Origin: Anaerolineaceae bacterium
GTDB taxonomy: Bacteria > Chloroflexota > Anaerolineae > Aggregatilineales > Phototrophicaceae
NCBI GenBank assembly: GCA_002702065.1
Contig: NZXX01000001.1
Coordinates: 1,674,001 to 1,738,000, forward strand
Direction of reading: 5' to 3'
Length of the DNA stretch: 64,000 nucleotides
Position 1 is the stretch's first letter, and each line of letters begins with the position of its first letter. Made by a program: the position numbers and the translations under genes. The notes below the pieces were generated by a model. The model saw only the letters and a list, made by a program, of their open reading frames with translations, had not been told where the DNA came from and searched no databases. Shown piece by piece: positions 18,152 through 27,147 of the stretch.

Positions 18152-19084
18152 TTAAGCGACATGGTTAGGGCGGGTGGCAACCGGGATTTCCGTCGGCCAG
18201 GTTTGCGTATGCGAATGGGCGACCCCTGCGTCGGGAACGATCAACAGCGGCAGGGTGCTCTGTGTGATAAAGCTGGTGGTGACACTGCCATACGGCCAAT
18301 CACTGTTGCCGGACAGACCACGAGCGCTCAGGATGACCAAATCTACGGACCCCTGACTTGCAATTTCGTGGAGTGCCTGTCGGATATTGTTGTTGACGAC
18401 AAGCCGTGTTTCCACCGTGCCTGCAAAAGAGGACTGCACCTGATTCAGGTATCGCTGTCCTTCAGTTTTCTTGTGGGCAACAACCTGCTGTACCAGGTCT
18501 AGTATATGCGAATCATGTTGTAAACGCGGCGGCATATCGGTGCATCCGACGACATGCGCCAGTAGCACGTCCGCCTGCATCAGCTGGGAGAAATGTCGCG
18601 CAAGTGGCAGTACACATTCAGCCCGTAGCGAACAATCCAGCGGAATCATCACCTTCTGAATGGGCGCCTGTTCCGGGTAGTCGCTCGGTCCATTACCCAG
18701 GACATTGATCGCGATACCTGCACCCGTTAACGCCGGATCAAGCAGTAACCCACGCGACGAACTACCGATGATAAGCAGGTCCGCATTAATGAGGCGGGCA
18801 TGATGGGCGAGGGCATGGGCTGGTGACGCATATTCAGAGGCATCCAGCAGAATCCCTTGAACGTCAATGTTCTCATCGCGCAGTACCTGAACCATGCTGT
18901 CCAGTTCAATTTCGGCCTCTATTTTGCTGAGGTGCCACTCAATGGGATCTGCTGAGGCGTAGGCAGATTGAGTGTGACCAAGTATTGTCATGCAAGCGCG
19001 GGTATGCTGCGCAAGTGAAGCAATATATGGGAGTTGACCATCATCATAAGACTCATCGAGATACACTAAAATATTGGAAAACAT
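18152..19084 (-). CDS. Tandem universal stress protein (two UspA domains)
   Basis: A 310-residue cytosolic protein with two Usp domains (about 1-140 and 155-300). The second carries the ATP-binding pattern ARGLSGNSDWPYGS (G-2x-G-9x-G-S type); the first has a looser form at GSSSRG. The start ATG follows AGGAG at seven bases. The gap of five bases to the cyclic glucan synthase suggests one transcript, which fits a stress- or osmolarity-responsive unit. The direct role of the Usp (nucleotide sensor or regulator) is not known. Confidence 0.9.
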   Translation of the reverse strand: MFSNILVYLDESYDDGQLPYIASLAQHTRACMTILGHTQSAYASADPIEWHLSKIEAEIELDSMVQVLRDENIDVQGILLDASEYASPAHALAHHARLINADLLIIGSSSRGLLLDPALTGAGIAINVLGNGPSDYPEQAPIQKVMIPLDCSLRAECVLPLARHFSQLMQADVLLAHVVGCTDMPPRLQHDSHILDLVQQVVAHKKTEGQRYLNQVQSSFAGTVETRLVVNNNIRQALHEIASQGSVDLVILSARGLSGNSDWPYGSVTTSFITQSTLPLLIVPDAGVAHSHTQTWPTEIPVATRPNHVA

Positions 19085-19319
19085 CTCCCGGCTCCTGTCC
19101 GTTCTAATTGAACTCGCTCTAACGATAAGGATTACAACAAACGTGTTACTTGATCATAGGTTCAAACTGGGTGGTAACCATAGGTAATTGGATGGAATTG
19201 CGAGTAGGCAAAGTGGTCTATTTCATAGGGGCCGTTTACGAATTAGTGATAGCACATGTCAGGGCGCAATCAGCACGCCCTGCGGTGAACAACTTTGCAG
19301 AGAGGGCGGTAACGCAAAC

Positions 19320-20018
19320 CTATCGGACAATCCGGTATGTCAAACTCATTTGAACCTGTACGGTGAGCTCACCTGTTTCGATCACTGTGCCGCCAGTATT
19401 AGCGGCGAAATTCTGCCCACCCAGCGGCGCAGCATTACCTTGAACTTCACTTACGATGAGCACTTCTCCCACTTCCACGCCGAGCAGCGCAGCGGTTTGT
19501 TCGGCTTTTTGCTGCGCATTTTCAACAGCGGTGGCCCGGGCTTCATTCTCCAAAGTTGTCCGATCATCAATGCCCAGGTTAAACCCAAAGATGTGGTTTG
19601 CCCCGGCATCGACGGCTGCGTTAATCACCTGTTCAATGCTGGACAGATCGCGAACAATGACATGCACCTGATTGGTTACGCGATATTCGACGGGCTGTTC
19701 AGACTCAATGGGTGGTTGTTGAGAATGGATATTGAGACCTGTGGTTCGGATGTTTTCGCGTGCCACGCCGGCCTCCGTCATGGCGCTGATGACCGCTTCC
19801 AGGGTGGTGTTGGTCTGGCTGAAGGCTTCGCCAACATCCTGATTCAGCGTTTCGACGCCGATGTCAATATTGGCAATGTCGGGCGAACCGGATGCACTGC
19901 CGGTGCCAACGACGGTGATCGTATCAAACAGATTGGGTGCACCACCTTGTGCACTTGCCATGCTCATGGGCAGCACAAGCAATAATGTGATCAGAAGAAC
20001 CATACCGGAACGTTTCAT
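19320..20018 (-). CDS. SIMPL domain (DUF541) secreted protein
   Basis: A 232-residue protein. The N-terminal signal peptide (MKRSGM, hydrophobic core, SMASA-QGG) indicates export with type-I-like cleavage. The rest is one SIMPL domain: VVGTGSASGSPDIANIDIGV, then EAVISAMTEAGVARENIRTTGL, and a C-terminal VQVQMSLTYRIV. Relatives form periplasmic or outer-surface oligomers, including oxidative-stress-related YggE, but no enzymatic role is established. It stands alone between the Usp gene and the GH39 gene on the same strand, with 235 and 168 bases of flanking non-coding sequence. Confidence 0.88.
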   Translation of the reverse strand: MKRSGMVLLITLLLVLPMSMASAQGGAPNLFDTITVVGTGSASGSPDIANIDIGVETLNQDVGEAFSQTNTTLEAVISAMTEAGVARENIRTTGLNIHSQQPPIESEQPVEYRVTNQVHVIVRDLSSIEQVINAAVDAGANHIFGFNLGIDDRTTLENEARATAVENAQQKAEQTAALLGVEVGEVLIVSEVQGNAAPLGGQNFAANTGGTVIETGELTVQVQMSLTYRIVR

Positions 20019-20186
20019 TGAGTATCCTTTTCCCTACATGCGGACACACAGAATAGTCACCGGTATTGTACGGGCACTGGCGTTCCTCGGCATGGGTCCC
20101 CCAGGCTGATTCCGTTAACCAGAAGGGCCGGATCACTGTGGACAACCTGACCCGTTGCATAACTTGTATGTGTTGTGGAAACCTCT

Positions 20187-22028
20187 CTACTTACTCGTGG
20201 CAGGTGCGACTTCAATCACATCCGATTCGCTGCTGCGCCCCCAGTAATCGATGGTACGGATTTTATAGTACGTTGTCTGATGAACTGGCTCGCGCACGTG
20301 CAAGTAAACGGTGCAGATGGTGTCGACTTCATTCACGCGCTGGAAGGGGCCCGCGGCATTCTGTGCATACAGGACTTCAAAGGTGCGGATCACCCGCGAA
20401 TCAGGCCCTTTCCAGATCAACATCACTTGCTCGTTGTCGGTCAATCCTGCGTAGCGTTCATAACGCAGGGCTCGAATGCTGCCGGGACCTGCGGCGGGGC
20501 GCGCGCTCACCACCAGCAGGCTGACTCCGTGCAGGGGTAAATCAAAGGTCAGCGTCAACTGTCCGTTTTCGACCCTGACTTCGTGGGGGGCTTCCAGCAA
20601 GGTGGGTTCCTGATGCTGGCGCAGATGGGCGTACTGGCTGGCTGACGGCCAACGGGGTGCGCCCATCGCTTCCCACACCTCATACGGGCTGCTGTGTGTT
20701 TCGTCGATGCGGTAGTGGGCCAGGGCTGCCTGCTCGAAGGGTAAACCGTCAAGACTTAATTCAATGGTTTCGGTTCCACATGAGATGATGCGATCCTGAC
20801 TGTTGTACACCAGCACTGCGACCTGATCGTCATCGCGCCGCGTTGCCATCACCCCTACATTCGCCGCCGGATCATCACTACCCGTCACTTCACAGCGGCG
20901 ATCACCGAGCAGGGCAAGCAGCGCCATCACGTTGAGCACCGGCTTTTTGAGCATCTCGAATTTTCGGCGGAGAGGGTTTTCCTGCAAATCTGTCACTTTT
21001 GTCCGATGTTCGGACTGGGCTTTCACATCCTCAAACTCGCTGAACCGTGCCAGCAGCGTGCGATGGCCCCATTCGCCCACAAAGCCATTGTCATTGCTCA
21101 ACAGCTTGTAATCGACGCCCAGACCGTCGGTCAGGCGCATCTGATGCTGGTTGATCATCTTGCAGACAAAAGCTGCATAGTAGGGTCGCCCGCGCCAGGT
21201 GTGATAATCCAGCCAGCCCACCTGCGGATCGCACTCATTGTTCATGAGGGGCACATCAGCCAGCCGAGGGTGATGCTGCCGGATGTAATCGACGGCCTGA
21301 ATTTCGCGGTCGCAGATGCCCATCGAACTTGGATTCAGGTCTTCCTTGCAACTGCGCACGCCTTTTTCATGCACCGAGATGAAGTCTACGCGCACGCCTT
21401 GTTCGCCCGTGAAGTAATTTTCGCCGCTGTCGCAATGAGCTACAAACGCCTTGAATATGTTCGACAGGGTACGGGCTGTACCCGGTCCACCCATGACAAG
21501 CTGCGGGTCGGCATCCTGCAACCCTTCCAGACAGGCATCATAATACACACAGAAAGCGGCTTCACTCTGCGTCCACCATCCGACATCCGGCTCGTTCCAG
21601 GTTTCAAATGACCAGCTTCGCACTTCATCCATACCATAGCGGTCGATGTAGTGCCGCGCCAGATCGCGTACCAGCCGACGCCATGCCCATGCCTGAGTGT
21701 CGTCTAGATAGTCTGTAAAGTAGCCTTCCGGGTTACCCATCAACTCGAAGAATGGCTTCAGCTCATTCTCGATCAGGACATCGAGCACGTTGTCGAGTAT
21801 CGACCAGTTATAGACCGGATTGTCAGTTCCCAACCCGTCCGCCTTGACCAGTTCCAGCAGGTAGTGGATGCGCACAAAGGTGATGCCGCCGTGCGGAATC
21901 GACCCGGCATAAATCATGTTTTGGCGCATGTCCGCATTCAGCAGCAGGCTGGCCGGTGTCAGGCCGGTGCTTTGCCAGAAATGTTTCTGCTCACCGACAT
22001 CATTGGCGCAATGAACTGCAATTTTCAT
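20187..22028 (-). CDS. Glycoside hydrolase family 39 with C-terminal Fn3-like domain
   Basis: A 613-residue protein without a signal peptide, so probably intracellular. The catalytic barrel has the GH39 acid/base in FETWNEPDV (Glu near residue 145) and a candidate nucleophile Glu in MNNECDP (near 264). A beta-sandwich follows, and the last 100 or so residues (DNEQVMLIWKGP ... TTYYKIRTIDYWGRSSESD) read as a fibronectin-III-like domain. GH39 members are beta-xylosidases or alpha-L-iduronidases and related exo-enzymes that retain configuration. The SDR downstream in coordinates (transcribed just before it) is gluconate-dehydrogenase-like, so a sugar or uronate oligosaccharide is a reasonable substrate guess. 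Confidence 0.85.
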   Translation of the reverse strand: MKIAVHCANDVGEQKHFWQSTGLTPASLLLNADMRQNMIYAGSIPHGGITFVRIHYLLELVKADGLGTDNPVYNWSILDNVLDVLIENELKPFFELMGNPEGYFTDYLDDTQAWAWRRLVRDLARHYIDRYGMDEVRSWSFETWNEPDVGWWTQSEAAFCVYYDACLEGLQDADPQLVMGGPGTARTLSNIFKAFVAHCDSGENYFTGEQGVRVDFISVHEKGVRSCKEDLNPSSMGICDREIQAVDYIRQHHPRLADVPLMNNECDPQVGWLDYHTWRGRPYYAAFVCKMINQHQMRLTDGLGVDYKLLSNDNGFVGEWGHRTLLARFSEFEDVKAQSEHRTKVTDLQENPLRRKFEMLKKPVLNVMALLALLGDRRCEVTGSDDPAANVGVMATRRDDDQVAVLVYNSQDRIISCGTETIELSLDGLPFEQAALAHYRIDETHSSPYEVWEAMGAPRWPSASQYAHLRQHQEPTLLEAPHEVRVENGQLTLTFDLPLHGVSLLVVSARPAAGPGSIRALRYERYAGLTDNEQVMLIWKGPDSRVIRTFEVLYAQNAAGPFQRVNEVDTICTVYLHVREPVHQTTYYKIRTIDYWGRSSESDVIEVAPATSK

Positions 22029-22097
22029 GGTGACTCCATAATTTCATGAGAAGGGCGCTGTTTTGCAAGAAGCGATCTCTTCATACACCGACCTGCC

Positions 22098-22865
22098 TCA
22101 AACGCAAGCCAGCATGCCGCCGTCGACGTAAAGAATATGTCCATTGACATAGCTGGATGCCCGCGAGGCAAGGAATACCGCAGCACCAATCAGTTCTTCC
22201 GGGTCGCCCCAGCGGTTGGCGGGGGTCCGCGAGCGCAGCCACGAGTCAAATTGCTCGTCGTCGACCAGCGGCTGGGTCATCTCGGTGACGAAATAGCCTG
22301 GCCCTAACCCATTCACCTGAATGTTGTATTTGCCCCATTCTGTTGCCATGCCTTTGGTGAGCATCTTCAGCCCGCCTTTGGTCGCTGCATACGGCGCAAT
22401 CGACGGACGGCCCAGCTCGCTCTGGATGGAGCAAATATTGACGATTTTCCCGGCGCGGCGTTCAATCATGCGCTGGACAACGGCCTTGGAGACCAGATAG
22501 GCACCGGTCAGGTTGACGTTGAGCAGACGCTGCCAGTCCGCATCGTCGTAGTTTTCCAGTGACTTGCGGATCTGAATACCCGCGTTGTTGAATAACACGT
22601 CAACAGGCCCGACTTCTGCCTCGATGCGGGCGATCTGTGCGTTAACCTGATTGGCGTCGGTCACATCAAAATTGGCCCCATAGGTGCGGATGCCTGCGTC
22701 GTTGAGTGCCTGAACAGCATTGTCCAGCCGTTCTGGGTGGTTACCGTTCAGAACCACAGTGGCGCCGGCGCGTCCCAGCCCCTGTGCTATGACGTTTCCC
22801 AGGCCGCGGCTGGAACCGGTGACCAGCGCGACCTTTCCGGTTAAGTCGAATAAATCCAGACTCAC
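22098..22865 (-). CDS. SDR oxidoreductase, gluconate 5-dehydrogenase-like
   Basis: A 255-residue classical SDR. The chosen start is GTG at 22863-22865 with GGAG eight bases upstream; it gives the family-like N-terminus SLDLFDLTGKVALVTG. A longer in-frame extension to 23045 adds unlike residues and no ribosome site. The NAD(P) motif GSSRGLG is followed by NNAG and YAATK (catalytic Tyr and Lys), and the C-terminus has YVNGHILYVDGG. The pattern matches gluconate 5-dehydrogenase/IdnO-type enzymes that reduce keto-sugar acids. It precedes the GH39 gene by 69 bases on the same strand, probably one operon. Confidence 0.87.
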   Translation of the reverse strand: MSLDLFDLTGKVALVTGSSRGLGNVIAQGLGRAGATVVLNGNHPERLDNAVQALNDAGIRTYGANFDVTDANQVNAQIARIEAEVGPVDVLFNNAGIQIRKSLENYDDADWQRLLNVNLTGAYLVSKAVVQRMIERRAGKIVNICSIQSELGRPSIAPYAATKGGLKMLTKGMATEWGKYNIQVNGLGPGYFVTEMTQPLVDDEQFDSWLRSRTPANRWGDPEELIGAAVFLASRASSYVNGHILYVDGGMLACV

Positions 22866-23110
22866 GTGAATTTCTCCTGCTGTGTTGATGATTGGTAAGA
22901 TTGTGATCGTTGGCCCCAGGTCATAGCGGCGGCTGAAACGACGCCACACGGTCATCCCCCAAAAATAGCAGTGGCATCGTCCATTCAAACCGGAGCTTGG
23001 CGACCTGGCACCGTAATTAAAGCTCAAAATTGGGTGGTTTCGCAAAAATGCGGAAACAGATTACCGGCACTGAGTCTCACAGCGCCGCTTGATTGAGACT
23101 GTGGCATCTC

Positions 23111-23992
23111 TTAAGCGAATTCGGTTCGTATGGGTGTCGTGAAGGTGGGTTGCGAAAGACATTCCAGCATTTGCACAAAGCCCGTTAACGCGTCTGCGCC
23201 GGATGAATGCCCGTGTCGCGCGATAATTTTGATGGCAGTGCGGGTCTGCTCTGTTGTTTTTGCGTGAACCAGGGCGTGCCAGGGTTGCGAGCATTTGCGC
23301 TGACCGGCCATGTGCAGGATAGCACCGGAGAGGGGCGTGGTGCGGCTTGATGATTCCTGTGCCATCAACTGCGCCTGATCGTGCCTCTTGGTGAGGTGCA
23401 AAGCTACCAGGCAGCCCAGCAGCCAATCGTCACCGGAAGGGGTTAATCCGAATCCTTTGCCAGCCAGCCCGGTCACGGCGGCGACCAGCGCGACATCATC
23501 ATAGTTTGCTATTGCCTTCAACACCAACGCAGCGGCTTCTGCGATGTGCCGGAGGACAGTGTTCTGAAAGCGGGATTCGCTAGCTGGCAGCAATAAATAG
23601 GGTTGAGCCAGGCTGTCCGGGTAGCCTCGCAGCACCTGTTTGGCAATCTGTATTATGGTCTGGAATTGGACGTTATCTGCCGGGGGCAGGGTTGCATCCC
23701 ACAGTGCTGCTTTGTCTGTGTGAATGACCCATGATGGCGCGATCAGCTGTGCGTGGTCGCAGTGTACGACCGTCCCTTCTGTGATTGGCGGCAATGCGGG
23801 TACAGGCAGCACCATATTGAGCGGCCCATTTCCGATTTCTGCCGTGACGATGCTGATCACAGCACCGTGCTCATTGATCAGGTTGCAGGCTTTATCAAAG
23901 CGGTTCAGTACATGGACATGCTGTGACTGATTCAGCCAGTTTGCTACATCTTCGGCCATCGAAACAGTGTGGTAAACGGCCCGGTTTACCAT
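23111..23992 (-). CDS. allH: DUF2877 protein, AllH-like (oxamate carbamoyltransferase subunit type)
   Basis: A 293-residue protein with the DUF2877 pattern: a C-terminal half with GKGFGLTPSGDDWLLGCL and a late GHSSGADALTGF. DUF2877 includes E. coli YlbF (AllH), reported as one of three proteins needed for oxamate carbamoyltransferase activity (oxalurate or carbamoyl transfer at the end of anaerobic allantoin breakdown). Its ATG overlaps the stop of the DUF1116 gene (ATGGTAA), a sign of translational coupling. It is last in the minus-strand trio FdrA, DUF1116, DUF2877. The substrate is not fixed by sequence. Confidence 0.85.
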   Translation of the reverse strand: MVNRAVYHTVSMAEDVANWLNQSQHVHVLNRFDKACNLINEHGAVISIVTAEIGNGPLNMVLPVPALPPITEGTVVHCDHAQLIAPSWVIHTDKAALWDATLPPADNVQFQTIIQIAKQVLRGYPDSLAQPYLLLPASESRFQNTVLRHIAEAAALVLKAIANYDDVALVAAVTGLAGKGFGLTPSGDDWLLGCLVALHLTKRHDQAQLMAQESSSRTTPLSGAILHMAGQRKCSQPWHALVHAKTTEQTRTAIKIIARHGHSSGADALTGFVQMLECLSQPTFTTPIRTEFA

Positions 23993-25371
23993 GTGCTGAT
24001 GTGTTCAAAGGCGTCGACAAAACACGGGTGCGGCGCTTCGACAATCCCGGCACCCACCATGCCGATACCGGGTTCCTTGTGTGCGATGCCAGTATTGAGG
24101 CGCGGCACGATGCCGGTTTCCATCACCAGCCGGACATCAATGCCAACCGGGGTGCCGCGAAATTCAAGCGCGGGAACGGTGAACTGGCTGTGCTCGGCGT
24201 AACAGATGTCGTACATCTGAAGCGTCGTCGCCAGCGCATCCTGTGCGGTGCCGCCTACGAAACGGGCGATTGCCGGGGCGGCGGCCATCGCAAATGCCCC
24301 GAACCCTGCTGTCTCCGTGATGGTGCTATCGCCAATGTCGGGATTGGCGTCGTCAGCGCTGAAGCCGGATAAGTACAATCCCTCGATAATGCCTGCCGGT
24401 GCCGTAAACCAGCGCGTCGGATCCCCGGAAATGTGGATGCCAAAATCGGTTCCATTGCGGGCCATCGTGGTGACGATGGTGGACCCTGCAACCCCCTCAG
24501 CAGCCAGTGCCATAGCTTTGGCGGCTGGCATGGCTACGTTCAGGAAAAAGTGATCATTGTCGTTGATAAAGGTCAATACCTGGGCCAGTCGTTCGTTATC
24601 CGGACATGTTCGGGCCAACGCGGGGCCAAGCGTGCGCAGCAGTAGGGATGTGGCCGCCCGGTTGCGATTGTGGCAATCGTCGCCCATGTGCAGCGCCTGT
24701 GTGATGAGGCTGCGGATATCCAGCGGACCGTTATGCGCCAGCGCGTCAGTGAGTGTGGGATACAAAACATCGGTCATCCAATGCAGGCGGTCGAAGACAT
24801 CTTCCCCAAAGGCACCATAGCGCAGCACGCGGCCCAGCCCTTCATTTAAGGTGCTGAACGTCCTGATCGATTCACATTCGACTATCCATACGGGCATCGA
24901 AGGCGAAATGATTCCTGCCATTGGTCCAACGGCGTTGTGCGCATGGCAGGGGGCAAATGTGATAGCGCCATTGGCTGCCAATGACTCGGCTTGCTGGGGG
25001 GTCTTCGCCAGACCTTCATAGATCAGCGCGCCGATGACTGCGCCGCGCATCGGCCCGCACATGCGGTCCCATGTTATGGGCGGCCCTGCATGGAGGATGG
25101 TGTGGTCGGTAAAACCGGGAATAACATCGCGGGCAATGCCGAGGCTGCTGAGCAGGGGGCGGCTTTGCAGCATCCGTGTCACCGCTTCCTGATTGGCATC
25201 GTCAATCGAAAGACCATTTGATATGTGGGACAGGTGGGGTACGGCTGGCGGCGTCCAATCGACGTCGATGACTGTGACGTCTTGCTGGCGCAGTGCTTCC
25301 GCAAACGTGGATACGCCGACATTCATGATCTTCAGCGGCTGCTGGAACAGGTTATTGGCGGATGTTGTCAC
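23986..25371 (-). CDS. allG: DUF1116 protein, AllG-like (YlbE family)
   Basis: A 461-residue DUF1116 protein starting at GTG (25369-25371) behind a strong AGGAGG; an upstream in-frame extension to 25437 lies inside FdrA and lacks a ribosome site. Visible are NEGLGRVLRYGAFG and PMRGAVIGALIYEGLA, with a GDDCHNRNRAATSL block in the middle. The family pairs with FdrA and DUF2877 in E. coli fdrA-ylbE-ylbF, now named allF-allG-allH. The start overlaps the FdrA reading frame by 20 bases and the end overlaps DUF2877 by 7, so the three are tightly coupled. Its individual catalytic role within the complex is unclear. Confidence 0.88.
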   Translation of the reverse strand: MTTSANNLFQQPLKIMNVGVSTFAEALRQQDVTVIDVDWTPPAVPHLSHISNGLSIDDANQEAVTRMLQSRPLLSSLGIARDVIPGFTDHTILHAGPPITWDRMCGPMRGAVIGALIYEGLAKTPQQAESLAANGAITFAPCHAHNAVGPMAGIISPSMPVWIVECESIRTFSTLNEGLGRVLRYGAFGEDVFDRLHWMTDVLYPTLTDALAHNGPLDIRSLITQALHMGDDCHNRNRAATSLLLRTLGPALARTCPDNERLAQVLTFINDNDHFFLNVAMPAAKAMALAAEGVAGSTIVTTMARNGTDFGIHISGDPTRWFTAPAGIIEGLYLSGFSADDANPDIGDSTITETAGFGAFAMAAAPAIARFVGGTAQDALATTLQMYDICYAEHSQFTVPALEFRGTPVGIDVRLVMETGIVPRLNTGIAHKEPGIGMVGAGIVEAPHPCFVDAFEHISTW

Positions 25372-26905
25372 GGGCACCTCCTGTAAGGCAGGCCATGAAG
25401 TGTGAAGCCAGCGCGTTACTCTCCAGAACCAGCGCACCGGCAGCTTCGAACTGCGCTTTCTGGTGATCGAACTGCTGAATGTCGGCGTCTGTCCCGGTGA
25501 TGGACAGGACGACCGGCATTTGCTGCGCTGCCAGAGCGATTACCGGCGCAAGCTCGGCGGCTGGGTCGGGATGGGCGCCATAGCCGATTACGATATCCAT
25601 CTGAATAGCGGCGACGGTCGGGTCCGCCATCTCGGTACGCAGCCGTTGCATGCGCAATTCATTGTCGATCATCGGGTGTGGACGCCCGATGGTGAATTCT
25701 TCATCGCCCAGATCAACCGCGCTGTGTGCGCAGCTCCGATGCGAGTCTTGCAGTTGATAGGCCGGCTCCAGCGGGCCATTCGACCACACCGGGCCAACCG
25801 ATTGTGACCAGATGCGCATGGCCTCTTCACACAGGGTGCCACCGCTGAACAACCCGCGCAGATAGATTCGTTGTGGAGACAGTTGACTGCGTATTTGGGC
25901 GGCACGTTCGGCCACAGCAGCGATCTTTTGTTGATGGTGATGCTGTGCCTGGGCGACATCACCGCCGGTTGCCAGCACGTGTGCCAGCATGGCCGCTTCG
26001 TGCAGCGTGGACGCGACTCGTACGTCTCCGATGGCGTCGGGTAAGGTGGGCGACATAAAAATGACCACCGCTGGTTTGTTGTTGGCTGCCAACTGCGCCA
26101 TGATCTGGCTGGTCACGGATGGGGATGGCAGCTTCGAAATCGCGATAATAACGGCAGTTTCAGGGTCGGCTTGCAGCCAGTCAATCGCCTGGCGCGTCAT
26201 GATGCCACCCACTTCGTCGGACAGGTCACGCCCGCCAACACCGATGGCCTGCGAGATGCCGGACCCCTGTTTTGCCAGCAAGGTGCTGACTTCCTGCAAG
26301 CCGGTGCCGGACGCAGACACGATGCCGATGTGGCCACGAGGCACCGCATTGGCAAAACCCACCCCAACCCCGTTGATGATAGCGGTCCCCGCGCCTGGCC
26401 CCATGACAAATAAGCCGTTTTCGAGCGCATAGGCTTTCAGGGCTCGCTCGTCCTGTACAGAGACGTTGTCGCTGAACAGGAATACATGCCTGCCCATGTG
26501 CAACGCTTGCCATGCTTCGGCAGCGGCATACTGCCCCGGTACGGAAATTAACGCCAGATTGGCATCCGGGTGTGTGCGGACGGCGCTGCGCAGACTGCGG
26601 GGTGGGGGAGACAGCGCGTCATGTTTCGCGGTGGGCCTGGCGACCAGCAGCCGATCCATCGTTTCGAGCGCTGTTGCCAGCATGTCTTCACCAGCATCAA
26701 TCATGATGATCAGGTCAGATGCTTGAGCTGCTAGAACTGCCTGGTCCAGTGACCCGGATGGCGGCAGCAGGGCTTTATTGGCTTCGGTGCCCATGACCAA
26801 CGCGGCGTCCGTAACGCCATCAAGCTGACGCAGTTCGCGGGCGATTGTCATCAGGAAGACGGAATCCGCATAGAAGCCGGGCCTTACGGTGAGATGAATG
26901 GTCAC
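25352..26905 (-). CDS. fdrA: FdrA-like protein, AllF (CoA-ligase-like fold)
   Basis: A 517-residue protein starting at GTG (26903-26905) with GGAAGG upstream. It is built like succinyl-CoA synthetase alpha/beta fusions: an N-terminal region, a Rossmann part with GPGAGTAIINGVG and SASGTGLQEVSTLL, IGVGGRDLSDEVGG, and a C-terminal flavodoxin-like part (QMDIVIGYGAHPDPA). No phospho-histidine is evident in the expected loop. E. coli FdrA is 555 residues. FdrA (AllF) was reported as a subunit of oxamate carbamoyltransferase with AllG and AllH. It is first of the trio and divergent from the hydrolase/transport operon across a gap that holds a perfect palindrome. Confidence 0.9.
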   Translation of the reverse strand: MTIHLTVRPGFYADSVFLMTIARELRQLDGVTDAALVMGTEANKALLPPSGSLDQAVLAAQASDLIIMIDAGEDMLATALETMDRLLVARPTAKHDALSPPPRSLRSAVRTHPDANLALISVPGQYAAAEAWQALHMGRHVFLFSDNVSVQDERALKAYALENGLFVMGPGAGTAIINGVGVGFANAVPRGHIGIVSASGTGLQEVSTLLAKQGSGISQAIGVGGRDLSDEVGGIMTRQAIDWLQADPETAVIIAISKLPSPSVTSQIMAQLAANNKPAVVIFMSPTLPDAIGDVRVASTLHEAAMLAHVLATGGDVAQAQHHHQQKIAAVAERAAQIRSQLSPQRIYLRGLFSGGTLCEEAMRIWSQSVGPVWSNGPLEPAYQLQDSHRSCAHSAVDLGDEEFTIGRPHPMIDNELRMQRLRTEMADPTVAAIQMDIVIGYGAHPDPAAELAPVIALAAQQMPVVLSITGTDADIQQFDHQKAQFEAAGALVLESNALASHFMACLTGGARDNIRQ

Positions 26906-27058
26906 ATTGCCTTCCCGGTGTCTGACTGAATAAATGCGCCAGCCCTGACTTGAATCACGCTGTCAGATGCCCTAGAAGCGCACAGAACTGATTATCCGCT
27001 GTTGTAATTGATGTGCCATTGGCCACATTTTGCCAGAAACCTCCGTCAAATCTTAGCG

Positions 27059-27070
27059 ATTGTATACAAT
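27059..27070. promoter_or_regulatory. Perfect 12-bp palindrome, candidate GntR/FCD operator
   Basis: ATTGTATACAAT is its own reverse complement. It lies in the divergent gap between fdrA and the hydrolase operon, next to the plus-strand -35 region. Inverted GT...AC sites of this type are typical for FCD-subfamily GntR repressors, and such a regulator is encoded at the end of the plus-strand operon (33972). No second exact copy was noticed elsewhere in the window. Confidence 0.6.
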
Positions 27071-27071
27071 G

Positions 27072-27098
27072 TTTACCGATATTATGCTGTTCTATAAT
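27072..27098 (+). promoter_or_regulatory. Promoter of the hydrolase/BMP-transporter operon
   Basis: A perfect TATAAT stands at 27093-27098. A TTTACC (27072-27077) lies 15 bases upstream; the shifted TGTTTA at 27070-27075 gives a 17-base spacer. The palindrome 27059-27070 abuts or overlaps the -35, where a bound repressor would block polymerase. Transcription would start near 27105, so an earlier in-frame start at 27013 is excluded for the first gene. Confidence 0.6.
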
Positions 27099-27147
27099 GA
27101 CCTGCAAGTTCCCAGACATGATTTTTCATGCACGAAATGAGCAAAGA

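Noticed and set aside
19188..19985. Plus-strand open frame of 265 codons opposite the SIMPL gene
   Set aside because: The minus-strand frame has a signal peptide and SIMPL motifs; this one has neither.
22866..23045. N-terminal extension of the SDR gene
   Set aside because: Added residues do not fit SDRs, and a ribosome site lies ahead of the internal GTG at 22865.
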